Assembly (NCBI GenBank): GCA_902768995.1
Contig: CACXNN010000010.1
Span: 1 to 21,302 of the forward strand
DNA: 21,302 bases
Source: an uncultured Eubacteriales bacterium
GTDB lineage: Bacteria; Bacillota; Clostridia; Christensenellales; CAG-138
Direction of reading: 5' to 3'
A model generated the notes under the pieces. The model worked only from the letters and a program-made list of their open reading frames with translations. It made no database searches and was not told the DNA's origin. Position 1 is the stretch's first letter, and each line of letters starts with the position of its first letter. Below are positions 14,333 through 21,302 of this stretch, piece by piece. A program made the position numbers and the translations under genes.

Positions 14333-14360
14333 GCGCCTCGTGAGAGCGGGGCGCTTTTTT
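14333..14360 (+). terminator. Terminator after the GNAT gene
   Basis: GCGCCTCG and CGGGGCGC arms (one wobble) close a small GAGA-containing loop and are followed by TTTTTT. The stem matches the terminator at 13810-13839 almost base for base. Confidence 0.88.
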
Positions 14361-14423
14361 ATTGAAGTGCCTGGCGGCATGAATTGTCCGGCAACATGAA
14401 TTGCGCCTGGGGCGCATTATCGC

Positions 14424-14452
14424 TTGCGGCAAGCCGCTTGGTATGCTATGAT
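14424..14452 (+). promoter_or_regulatory. Predicted promoter of the DUF1385-prmC-prfA operon
   Basis: TTGCGG (14424-14429), a 17-bp spacer and TATGAT (14447-14452) with an extended TGC before the -10, 52 bp upstream of the ATG at 14505. The -35 is embedded in a small inverted repeat (CTTG-CGG-CAAG-CCG-CTTG). A 9-bp direct repeat CATGAATTG lies just upstream at 14378-14386 and 14395-14403. Confidence 0.6.
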
Positions 14453-14504
14453 AACCTAAATTAGTATGCCCCGTCGGTACGGCTGGCGGGGGAAGGGAGG
14501 ACCT

Positions 14505-15488
14505 ATGAAGCGATGCACCGTGGGCGGACAGGCCGTCATGGAGGGGGTCATGATGAAGAACCCCGAGAACGGCACCGCGTTGGCCGTGCGTCAGAGCGAC
14601 GGCACCATCGTTACCGAATACTATCAGAATAAAAACCGGCACAAGAAGGGGACCTTTCCCACCTGGCCGGTGGTCCGGGGGGTCTATGCCTTCGTGGAGG
14701 CCCTGTCCGGCGGCATGAAGATCACCACCCGCAGCGCGGAGCTGTTGGGGGAGGAGATGACGGAGGAGCCCACCAAATTCGAGAAATGGCTGTCGAAGAA
14801 GCTGGGCAAGTCCGCGGGGGACATGGCCATGACCGTGGCGGTGGTCCTGGCGGCGGCCCTGGCCGTGGGCCTGTTCGTGATCCTGCCCTCCCTGGTGGTG
14901 AGCTTCCTCAAGATCGAGAGCACCTTCCTGGTGAGCCTGCTGGAGGGCGTGGTGCGGCTGCTCATCTTCATCGGCTACCTGCTGGCCATCTCCCGGATCA
15001 AGGACATCCATCGGGTGTTCATGTACCATGGGGCCGAGCACAAGACCATCGCCTGCTACGAGGCCGAGGGGGAGATGACCCCGGAAAACATCCTGAAGTA
15101 TACCCGGCTCCATCCCCGGTGCGGCACCAACTACCTGTTCCTGGTCATGATGGTGTCCATCCTGTTCTTCGCCTGCATCCCGGTCCGGGCCTTCCTGCCC
15201 CGGGTGCTGACTCGGTTGCTGTTCATCCCCCTGGTGGCGGGATTGGCCTATGAGGTGCTCAAAGCGGCCGCCGCCTCTGACGGGTGGCTGGCCCGGGCGG
15301 TCCGGGCCCCGGGTCTGGCGCTCCAGCATATCACCACCGCCGAACCTACGGCGGACATGGTGGAGGTGGCCCTGGCGGCTTTCAACCTGGCCATGGACCC
15401 GCCAGACCACGATATTCGTGTGACGGTGGGCGCCCAGCCGGAAGCCCCGGCGGAAGCGGCCCCGGAACAAGCGGATGACCAGGCGTGA
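14505..15488 (+). CDS. DUF1385 family membrane protein (YqhQ-like)
   Basis: A 327-aa inner-membrane protein of unknown function in family DUF1385. Family blocks are clear: GGQAVMEGVMM (7-17), FMYHGAEHKTIACYE (172-186), LHPRCGTNY (202-210) and QHITTAEP (274-281). Membrane helices are predicted near 108-135, 145-163, 210-228 and 236-252. The conserved His, Glu and Cys residues suggest a metal site, but this is only an inference. The C-terminal tail is rich in Ala, Glu and Pro. The ATG at 14505 follows GGGAGG; an in-frame start at 14466 was rejected. It overlaps prmC by 14 bp, and in many Clostridia this family lies just upstream of prmC-prfA, so cotranscription is very likely. Confidence 0.92.
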   Translation: MKRCTVGGQAVMEGVMMKNPENGTALAVRQSDGTIVTEYYQNKNRHKKGTFPTWPVVRGVYAFVEALSGGMKITTRSAELLGEEMTEEPTKFEKWLSKKLGKSAGDMAMTVAVVLAAALAVGLFVILPSLVVSFLKIESTFLVSLLEGVVRLLIFIGYLLAISRIKDIHRVFMYHGAEHKTIACYEAEGEMTPENILKYTRLHPRCGTNYLFLVMMVSILFFACIPVRAFLPRVLTRLLFIPLVAGLAYEVLKAAAASDGWLARAVRAPGLALQHITTAEPTADMVEVALAAFNLAMDPPDHDIRVTVGAQPEAPAEAAPEQADDQA

Positions 15489-16224
15489 TCTGATGGACGC
15501 CCTGCGCCCGGCGGCGGGGGAGGAGGCCGAGATCGAGGCCCGGTTTCTGCTGGAAGTTTCGATGGACGAAGCCTGGCTCAACGAGGCTGTGCAGCGGCGG
15601 CTAAAAGGCGAGCCGTTGCAGTATATCCTGGGGGAGTGGGAGTTCATGGGCCTGCCCTTCTTCGTGGGCCCCGGGGCGCTGATCCCTCGGCAGGACACGG
15701 AGACCTTGTGTGAGGCGGCCCTGGGCTGGCTGAAGAACCGGCCCGGCGCCCGGGTCCTGGACCTGTGCTGCGGCACCGGGTGCATCGGCGTGAGCCTGGC
15801 GAAGCTGGGCGGGGCGGCGGTGTCCTTTGCGGACATCTCTCCCGATGCCCTGGCCCTGGCGAAGCGGAACGCTGAAAAAATCGGCGTGGACGGCCCGTTT
15901 TACGAGAGCGACCTGCTGGCCGATGTGCCGGGGGTCTACGATCTGATCGCCTGCAACCCGCCCTACCTGACAGCGGCGGAGATGGAGAATTGCCAGAAGG
16001 AGCTCACCTTCGAGCCCGCCCTGGCCCTGTTCGGCGGGGAGGACGGCCTGGACTTCTACCGGCGGCTGGCCGCGGCATGGGCGGACCATGTGGCCCCCGG
16101 AGGGCTGCTGCTCCTGGAGATCGGCCATACCCAGGGGGCGGCGGTGCGGGGGCTGTTTCCCGGTGCAAGGATACTGAAGGACATCTGCGGCCTGGATCGG
16201 GTCGCATGGGTGGAGAGGATATGA
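15475..16224 (+). CDS. prmC: Peptide chain release factor N5-glutamine methyltransferase PrmC
   Basis: A 249-aa enzyme that methylates the Gln of the GGQ motif in release factors with SAM. The N-terminal helical domain contains GEPLQYILGEWEFMGLPF (46-63). The SAM motif I is VLDLCCGTGCIGVSLA (94-109), and the catalytic N-P-P-Y (161-164) that holds the Gln amide is intact. The loop usually read as PRPETE is PRQDTE here. The protein is somewhat short compared with about 280 aa in E. coli, mostly in the N-terminal domain. It overlaps the DUF1385 gene by 14 bp and its substrate gene prfA by 4 bp (ATGA). Confidence 0.95.
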   Translation: MTRRDLMDALRPAAGEEAEIEARFLLEVSMDEAWLNEAVQRRLKGEPLQYILGEWEFMGLPFFVGPGALIPRQDTETLCEAALGWLKNRPGARVLDLCCGTGCIGVSLAKLGGAAVSFADISPDALALAKRNAEKIGVDGPFYESDLLADVPGVYDLIACNPPYLTAAEMENCQKELTFEPALALFGGEDGLDFYRRLAAAWADHVAPGGLLLLEIGHTQGAAVRGLFPGARILKDICGLDRVAWVERI

Positions 16225-17291
16225 GAGAGAAGCTGAACAAACTGAAGGCCCGATACGAGGAACTGGGGCGGCTCCTGTCGTCCCCCGACGCCATGGCGGA
16301 CATGGACGCCTGGAAGGAGCTGAACCGGGAACGGGTGCAGCTGGAGGAGATCGTGGCGGTCATCGACCGGTACGAGAAGAACCTCAGCGAGCAGGCCGAC
16401 TGCCGGGAGATGCTGGAGGAGCATCTGGATGCGGACATGAAGGAGCTGACGCTGCTGGAGCTGGACGAGTTGAAGGCCGCCGAGGAGCAGCTCACCGAGG
16501 AGCTGAAGCTCCTGCTGCTCCCCAAGGACCCCAACGACGAGAAGGACGTGATCTTGGAGATCCGGGCCGGCACCGGCGGCGAGGAGGCGTCCCTCTTCGG
16601 CGGGGACCTTCTCAGGATGTACCAGCGGTACGCCGAGCGCCATCGGTACGCCGTGGAGTTCGTGGAGGACAACCGGACCGAGATGGGCGGCGTCAAGGAG
16701 GTGGTCCTCACCGTCTCCGGCAAGGGGGCCTACTCCCGGTTGAAGTTCGAAAGCGGCGTCCACCGGGTCCAGCGGGTCCCTGAGACCGAGAGCCAGGGCC
16801 GCATCCACACCAGCGCCGCCACCGTGGCGGTCATGCCCCAGGTGGACGAGGTGCAGGTGGAGATCAAGGATTCGGACATCCAGATCGACACCTACAGGAG
16901 CAGCGGCGCCGGCGGCCAGCACGTGAACAAGACCTCCTCCGCCATCCGCATCACCCACATCCCCACGGGCATCGTGGTGGCCTGCCAGGACGAGCGGAGC
17001 CAGTATAAGAACAAGGACAAGGCCATGCAGGTGCTGCGGTCCCGGATCTACGACCTGTACCAGTCCAAGCAGGACGCCGCCGTGTCCAGCGCGAGAAAGA
17101 GCATGGTGGGGTCCGGGGATCGGAGCGAGCGGATACGGACCTATAACTTCCCCCAGAACCGGGTCACGGACCACAGGATCAACCTGACCCTCTACAAGCT
17201 GGAGCAGTTCATGGACGGGGATATGGACGAGCTGATCGACGCCCTGATCCTGGCGGAGCGGACCCGGCAGTTGTCGGGAGAGGATGCTTGA
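16221..17291 (+). CDS. prfA: Peptide chain release factor 1
   Basis: A 356-aa release factor that reads UAA and UAG stop codons on the ribosome and triggers peptide release. The codon-recognition tripeptide is P187-E-T189 (RVPETESQGRIHTS), the usual Firmicute variant of PxT in RF1. The catalytic GGQ is at 231-233 (SGAGGQHVNKTSSAIRITH). The RF1-type block ILEIRAGTGGEEASLF is present at 111-126. Length equals the family norm. The start at 16221 overlaps the prmC stop as ATGA, implying translational coupling with the enzyme that methylates its GGQ. Longer in-frame starts inside prmC were rejected. Confidence 0.98.
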   Translation: MREKLNKLKARYEELGRLLSSPDAMADMDAWKELNRERVQLEEIVAVIDRYEKNLSEQADCREMLEEHLDADMKELTLLELDELKAAEEQLTEELKLLLLPKDPNDEKDVILEIRAGTGGEEASLFGGDLLRMYQRYAERHRYAVEFVEDNRTEMGGVKEVVLTVSGKGAYSRLKFESGVHRVQRVPETESQGRIHTSAATVAVMPQVDEVQVEIKDSDIQIDTYRSSGAGGQHVNKTSSAIRITHIPTGIVVACQDERSQYKNKDKAMQVLRSRIYDLYQSKQDAAVSSARKSMVGSGDRSERIRTYNFPQNRVTDHRINLTLYKLEQFMDGDMDELIDALILAERTRQLSGEDA

Positions 17292-17303
17292 CCTTTTTCT
17301 TTT

Positions 17304-17341
17304 GTCCCTTTTTTCTCTTCAGGTGAAGAGAAAAAAGGGAC
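17304..17341 (+). terminator. Perfect 17-bp inverted repeat after prfA, terminator-like
   Basis: GTCCCTTTTTTCTCTTC (17304-17320), AGGT loop, GAAGAGAAAAAAGGGAC (17325-17341). The flanks (T-rich before, A-rich after) can pair further with mismatches. No U-tract follows on either strand, so it may be a weak terminator, a processing site or a 3-prime stabilising hairpin between prfA and tsaC. Confidence 0.6.
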
Positions 17342-17374
17342 CGAAAAAAGAGAAGCCCAAGAAGATGATTCATT

Positions 17375-18415
17375 ATGGAAACGAAAGTTATTTCCGTACT
17401 ACAAGATTATAATACAGCGGCGAGGGAAGGCGCCAAGATCATCCGCTCTGGTGGCCTGGTGGCCTTTCCCACGGAGACGGTCTACGGCCTGGGGGCCGAC
17501 GGCCTTGACGGGGCGGCGGTGGACCGGATCTTCGAAGCCAAGGGCCGTCCCAACGACAATCCGCTGATTTTGCACGTGGCCGAGAAGGAGGCCGCCTTCC
17601 GCCTGTGGGTTGCCGAGCCGCCCCGCGCCCGGGCCCTCATGGACACCTTCTGGCCGGGGCCCCTGACGCTGATCTATTACCGTTCGGATATGGTCCCCGA
17701 CGAGGTGACCGCGGGCCTCGACACCGTGGCGGTCCGCATGCCGGACAACCAGGCCGCCCGGGCCCTTATCGCCGCATCGGGGGTGCCCATCGCCGCCCCC
17801 AGCGCCAACCTGTCCGGCAAGCCCAGCCCCACCACCGCGGCCCACGTCCTCCAGGACATGGAAGGCCGCATCCCCCTCATTCTGGACGGGGGCCCCTGCC
17901 GCTACGGGGTGGAATCCACGGTCCTGTCCCTGGTCGGCACCCCCACCATCCTGCGCCCCGGCGCCGTCACCAAGGAGATGCTGGCCGCCGTCCTGGGCGA
18001 AGTGGCCCTGGCCCCCAGCATCCTGGCGCCCCTCGGTGCCGGCGAGAAGGCCGCCTCTCCGGGCATGAAGTACAAGCACTACGCCCCCAACGCCCAGGTC
18101 TTCGTGGTGGTGGGGGAGGCCCAGGCCGCTGCAGCGCGCCTTTCGGCCCTCTACGACCAGTTCGCCGCCGCGGGCAAGCGCCCCTATATCGCCGCCACAG
18201 CGGAGGCCATGCCCTTCTACGGCCCCCGCCGCTGCGCCCTTTTAGGCACCCGCCGGGACCCCACCACCCTCTGCAGCCGCCTCTTCTCCCTCCTTCGGGA
18301 GCTGGATCAGGAGGCTGACGTGATCCTCTCCGAGGGCATCGGCACCGAGGGCACGGGCCTTGCCTTCATGAACCGCCTTTTGCGCTCCGCCGGATTCAGG
18401 GTGGAATATCTATAG
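17375..18415 (+). CDS. tsaC: L-threonylcarbamoyladenylate synthase (Sua5/YwlC type)
   Basis: A 346-aa two-domain enzyme that makes threonylcarbamoyl-AMP from Thr, bicarbonate and ATP for the t6A37 modification of ANN-decoding tRNAs. The YrdC-type catalytic domain (about 1-205) shows FPTETVYGLGADG (31-43), IFEAKGRPNDNPL (52-64) with the Lys and Arg that bind the nucleotide, and SANLSGKPSPTTAAHV. The Sua5 C-terminal domain (about 230-346) begins after SPGMKYKHYAP. Length fits the long Sua5 form. The ATG at 17375 has only a weak AAGAAG upstream. It sits 83 bp after prfA, across a hairpin, the order known in Bacilli and Clostridia. The TIR gene follows 51 bp later without a terminator. Confidence 0.95.
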   Translation: METKVISVLQDYNTAAREGAKIIRSGGLVAFPTETVYGLGADGLDGAAVDRIFEAKGRPNDNPLILHVAEKEAAFRLWVAEPPRARALMDTFWPGPLTLIYYRSDMVPDEVTAGLDTVAVRMPDNQAARALIAASGVPIAAPSANLSGKPSPTTAAHVLQDMEGRIPLILDGGPCRYGVESTVLSLVGTPTILRPGAVTKEMLAAVLGEVALAPSILAPLGAGEKAASPGMKYKHYAPNAQVFVVVGEAQAAAARLSALYDQFAAAGKRPYIAATAEAMPFYGPRRCALLGTRRDPTTLCSRLFSLLRELDQEADVILSEGIGTEGTGLAFMNRLLRSAGFRVEYL

Positions 18416-18466
18416 GAACCGACCCAAGCATCTCTTTCCCCTCCACGCCCCAGAAAGGAATGACCC

Positions 18467-21184
18467 ATGGAACAGCAACGGTATTGCGCTTTTATCAGCT
18501 ATCGACATCAGAGCCCGGACGACGTGATCGCCAAGGCCCTGCACACCGCCATCGAGACCTACATCGTCCCGGCCAACATCCGTGCCAAGACCGGCAAAAA
18601 ACGGCTGGGGCGGGTATTTCGGGACCAGGAGGAACTGCCCCTGTCCGCCAACCTGGGGGACGACATCCAGGCGGCCCTCGACGAGAGCGAATGGTTTATC
18701 GCCATCTGTTCTCCCCGGTATTTGGAGAGCCGGTGGTGCCAGAGGGAGCTGGAATACTTCCTCGAGAAAAAGGGTCGGGACCGGGTCTTGGCCGTATTGG
18801 TGGAAGGCGAGCCGGAGAACAGCTTCCCGGAACGGCTGCGGTTCACCGTGGACGAAGCTGGAAACACGGCGGAAGTGGAGCCTCTGGCGGCCAACCTCAG
18901 AGGCGCCGACTGGAAGAAAAAGCTTAAGGACGAGAAGCTGCGCCTGCTGGCCCCCATGCTCTCGGTCACCTATGACGAGCTGAAGCAGCGGGAGCGGCAG
19001 CGGACGCTGAAGAAGGCGGCCGTCGTCTCCGCCGCCGCCCTGGTGGCCGCCGCGGGGCTGGCCGTGTTCCTGAGCGTGAACCACGCCCGGGCGGAACGGC
19101 TTCGCCAGGAGGCGGAGCAGCAGGCCCAGATCGCCGAAGCGGAGCGAGCCCGCGCCGAGGAGGAGCGGGCCCGGGCGGAGGAGGAGCAGCGCAAGAAGGA
19201 GCAGGAGCGAAAGAACGCCGTCTTCAACGACCTGGGCGAACGGCTGGAACGGGCTTCCGCCGCTCTGCAGAACGGGGAGAAGCGCACCGCGGCCAGCATA
19301 CTGCTGGAGGCCTTGTCCGTCAGCGACGAGAACGAGGGCATGCGCCGCGAGGAGCTCATGACGCAGCTTCGGAAAGCCCTGTATATCGAGCCTCTCACCG
19401 TCGTTTCCAGCTTCAACAACCAGAACGTGCGGGTGAACGATATCACTGTGTCCGCGGACGGGACGCGAGCCATCGGTATCGTCAACAGCAACGCCGTGGC
19501 CATGATCGATCTCAACGCCGATGAGATCCTCTATCAGGTCTCCGTGGGCAACACCATGATCAACGCGCTGTCCTTCTCTCCGGACGGCACCCGCTTTTTA
19601 GCCAACTGTGATCTGGGGAGGGTCGTAACGGTTTGGAACAGTGCGGATGGATCCGTAGCCTTCACCTACACCAGCAAGGCCGATCAGCCCTATCATATCG
19701 CCAACGCCCTCTTCTGGAAGGATGCATCTCAGATACTGGTGCAGGACATGGAGCGATTCTATCTGGTCTCGGAGGACGGGACGGAGGAGCTGTTCTACAC
19801 CATGGGCGACCAGATGCCGGACTACTCGCCGGAGAACAACCTGCTCTCCCGGCTGTCGGGCCGGTCCCTGGAGGAGATGTTCACCTTCCATACCGACGAC
19901 TACACGGGCACCCAGGTCCTGGCCACGGCGGATCGGAGCCGGATCGTTGTCGCCGGAGCCCGGGGTGACACTGCCGTGATCGTCCTGGACGACACCGGTC
20001 GGCGGATCAGCCTCCTGGGCGTTCCCCGGGACCCCGCCTGCTTCATGCCCGGGGTGTTCTCGGAAAAGTGGTCCCTGACCCCCGACGGGCGGACGGTAGC
20101 GTGCCTGTCCCTGCTGGGGATCATCGGCGGCTGGGACACGGACAGCGGCGAACTGCTGCGGCTCAACGCCTTCGACTATAGCGAGGGGTTCGACTTCAGC
20201 AGGATCGCCTTTTCGGCGGATTCCCAGCGCATGGCCTATACGGCGGAGAACCATCTCTACGTGGACCTGGCCCGCGGCGCCGACGGCCACATCCTGGACG
20301 CCACCATCGACGAGACGTCCTTCGTGCCCTCCCTGGCCTTTACCGAGGATGGGGCGTATCTCATCCTGACCAACCAGAGCCTCTTCATCATCAACGCTCA
20401 GAACTGGGCGCTGGAACTGCTGGAGAATGCTGATTTCGGGAGCAATTACAACAACGTGATCCCCCTCAGCGACTCCTTCCTGATCACCCGGTACGACGGG
20501 ACGGCCAACTTCTACAGCATGTCCTCCCTGTCCTCGGTCCAAACGGTGGACAGCTTCCAGGGGGAACTCTCCGATCCCATCCCCGCCAGCTTCCCCTGCG
20601 TGCCCCTGCAGAGCGAACATCGGTACACGGAGGCGTTTTTGCAGAGCACGGGCATGTATCTCGATACGACGGCGAAACTGGCCTTCTCCCGGGACGGGAG
20701 CAAGGCGGCTCTATACTTTGCGGACGGGGTGATCGAGCTCTTCGACACCGAGGGCGACGGCTCCGTCGGCGCCATGATCGGAGAGCTGTCCAGCCAGATC
20801 GAGGCGATTGCCATGAGCGAAAAGCAGCTGGTCGCTTCGGACCAGGCCGCCAGGCTCCTGATCTACGATTTGGAGAGCAGATCGGTCCAGCGGATCCTGA
20901 ACGTGGGCACGGTCTATTCCCGCTTCGCCTTCGACCCCTCGGGAAAGCTTATGATGGCCCTTTGCGCAGGGCTGACCCGGATCGACGTCTACTCCCTGGA
21001 GACCTACGAGAAGCTGTTCTCCCTCCATGCCAACGCCGACACCTTTGCAGACATGGCCTTCTCCAAGGACGGCGCCTATGCGGTGGGCAAGACCGCCGCG
21101 GGCCGGTATGTGGTGGGGGATCTGTGGACGGACGAGGAAGCCCTCGTGAAGCAGGCCCGGCGGCTCACCGGCGTCGCTGAGTAA
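18467..21184 (+). CDS. TIR domain protein with membrane segment, coiled coil and WD40-like propeller
   Basis: A 905-aa protein. Residues 1-125 form a TIR domain: CAFISYRHQSPDD (box 1), FRDQEELP-SANLGDDIQAAL, SEWFIAICSPRYLESRWCQRELEYF. The W90-C-Q-R-E94 block supplies the Glu expected to be catalytic in NAD-cleaving TIR domains. A membrane helix lies at about 184-204 (AAVVSAAALVAAAGLAVFLS), followed by a charged coiled coil (207-262, with repeated ERARAEEE). From about 310 to 890 there are WD40-like units (VSADGTRAI, SFSPDGTRFLAN, AFSADSQRMAY, AFSRDGSKAALY, AFSKDGAYAVG), enough for one or two propellers. Positive residues flanking the helix do not settle topology. Bacterial TIR domains often act in anti-phage defence by degrading NAD or making signal nucleotides; that role is inferred here. 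AGAAAGGAATG precedes the ATG. Likely cotranscribed with tsaC. Confidence 0.87.
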   Translation: MEQQRYCAFISYRHQSPDDVIAKALHTAIETYIVPANIRAKTGKKRLGRVFRDQEELPLSANLGDDIQAALDESEWFIAICSPRYLESRWCQRELEYFLEKKGRDRVLAVLVEGEPENSFPERLRFTVDEAGNTAEVEPLAANLRGADWKKKLKDEKLRLLAPMLSVTYDELKQRERQRTLKKAAVVSAAALVAAAGLAVFLSVNHARAERLRQEAEQQAQIAEAERARAEEERARAEEEQRKKEQERKNAVFNDLGERLERASAALQNGEKRTAASILLEALSVSDENEGMRREELMTQLRKALYIEPLTVVSSFNNQNVRVNDITVSADGTRAIGIVNSNAVAMIDLNADEILYQVSVGNTMINALSFSPDGTRFLANCDLGRVVTVWNSADGSVAFTYTSKADQPYHIANALFWKDASQILVQDMERFYLVSEDGTEELFYTMGDQMPDYSPENNLLSRLSGRSLEEMFTFHTDDYTGTQVLATADRSRIVVAGARGDTAVIVLDDTGRRISLLGVPRDPACFMPGVFSEKWSLTPDGRTVACLSLLGIIGGWDTDSGELLRLNAFDYSEGFDFSRIAFSADSQRMAYTAENHLYVDLARGADGHILDATIDETSFVPSLAFTEDGAYLILTNQSLFIINAQNWALELLENADFGSNYNNVIPLSDSFLITRYDGTANFYSMSSLSSVQTVDSFQGELSDPIPASFPCVPLQSEHRYTEAFLQSTGMYLDTTAKLAFSRDGSKAALYFADGVIELFDTEGDGSVGAMIGELSSQIEAIAMSEKQLVASDQAARLLIYDLESRSVQRILNVGTVYSRFAFDPSGKLMMALCAGLTRIDVYSLETYEKLFSLHANADTFADMAFSKDGAYAVGKTAAGRYVVGDLWTDEEALVKQARRLTGVAE

Positions 21185-21208
21185 CGGTTGAACGAAATAA
21201 TAGCATTC

Positions 21209-21253
21209 CAACGCTCCTTTCACCAAAGTTTTGGTTGAAAGGGGCGTTGTTTT
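21209..21253 (+). terminator. Terminator of the TIR gene
   Basis: CAACGCTCCTTTCACCAAA pairs with the segment ending GAAAGGGGCGTTG (about 19 bp with mismatches and a small bulge) and is followed by TTTT. Its 3-prime arm contains the -35 of the next promoter. Confidence 0.88.
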
Positions 21254-21263
21254 ATGATATACT
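21235..21263 (+). promoter_or_regulatory. Predicted promoter of the downstream gene
   Basis: TTGAAA (21235-21240), exactly 17 bp, then TATACT (21258-21263). It overlaps the terminator, a compact arrangement, and gives the next gene its own transcript. Confidence 0.65.
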
Positions 21264-21282
21264 GCAACAAATGGGTATGAGT

Positions 21283-21302
21283 ATGAAGATAGCAATCGCA
21301 TG
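21283..21302 (+). CDS. Start of a gene, probably ribose-5-phosphate isomerase B (cut by window end)
   Basis: Only six codons are visible, reading M-K-I-A-I-A and then TG. RpiB proteins commonly begin MKIAIACDHGG, and rpiB follows tsaC in many Firmicutes, so RpiB is the best guess. The family cannot be proven from six residues, and the ribosome binding site is weak. Confidence 0.4.

Noticed and set aside
13875..15836. A 653-aa open frame on the minus strand
   Set aside because: It spans the terminator and promoter region between two clear plus-strand genes and covers their recognisable domains in antisense; its product is His/Gln/Gly-rich noise.
18467..21184. A full Thoeris or CBASS system
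   Set aside because: No ThsA, cyclase or other partner gene lies next to the TIR gene; only a single-gene system can be proposed.
18416..21302. A mobile element carrying the TIR gene
   Set aside because: No integrase, transposase, tRNA attachment site or flanking repeats are seen.
1..21302. tRNA or rRNA genes
   Set aside because: No cloverleaf with a TTC-arm or rRNA signature was recognised by eye; a dedicated search was not possible.

Overview
The window looks like a chromosomal segment of a GC-rich, strictly anaerobic Firmicute, probably a gut-type Clostridia member of the Oscillospirales or Christensenellales kind. This rests on the oxygen-detoxification operon typical of obligate anaerobes, a CIRCE operator on a small heat-shock gene, sigma-A style promoters, AGGAGG-like ribosome binding sites, and the DUF1385-prmC-prfA-tsaC block known from Clostridia and Bacilli. 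The taxon is an inference; there is no rRNA here to settle it.

Layout: (1) 13-2315, minus strand: three GNAT N-acetyltransferases and one S51-family peptidase. (2) 2440-5263, plus strand: an oxygen/NO defence operon with a flavodiiron protein fused to a flavin-reductase/rubredoxin module, rubrerythrin, two-iron superoxide reductase (desulfoferrodoxin) and a rubredoxin with an unusual CxC motif, closed by a strong terminator. The flavodiiron gene carries two frame lesions. (3) 5380-7006: an SPFH/prohibitin-like membrane protein gene, also broken by two frame lesions, then a SAM methyltransferase. (4) 7052-8183: divergent hsp20 (under a CIRCE/HrcA operator) and mscL. (5) 8234-13796: three large envelope proteins, each with a Pro/Thr-rich linker: a PIG-L/LmbE-type deacetylase, an NlpC/P60-like Cys-His protein and a PQQ/WD-like beta-propeller protein. 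A lone GNAT gene follows, sitting between two near-identical terminator hairpins. (6) 14505-18415: the translation block DUF1385 (YqhQ-like), prmC, prfA and tsaC. (7) 18467-21184: a 905-aa protein with a TIR domain, one membrane segment, a charged coiled coil and a WD40-like propeller. (8) The last 20 bases begin a gene reading MKIAIA, probably rpiB.

Functional reading: the redox operon can pass electrons from NAD(P)H through flavin and rubredoxin centres to enzymes that reduce O2 or NO, peroxide and superoxide. The translation block makes and methylates release factor 1 and supplies threonylcarbamoyl-AMP for tRNA t6A. The best candidates for undescribed biology are the TIR/membrane/propeller gene lodged in the housekeeping block between tsaC and the probable rpiB, the cluster of Pro/Thr-linker surface proteins, and the flavodiiron-Hrb fusion. 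The four frame lesions all fall within 2508-6007 and could be assembly errors.
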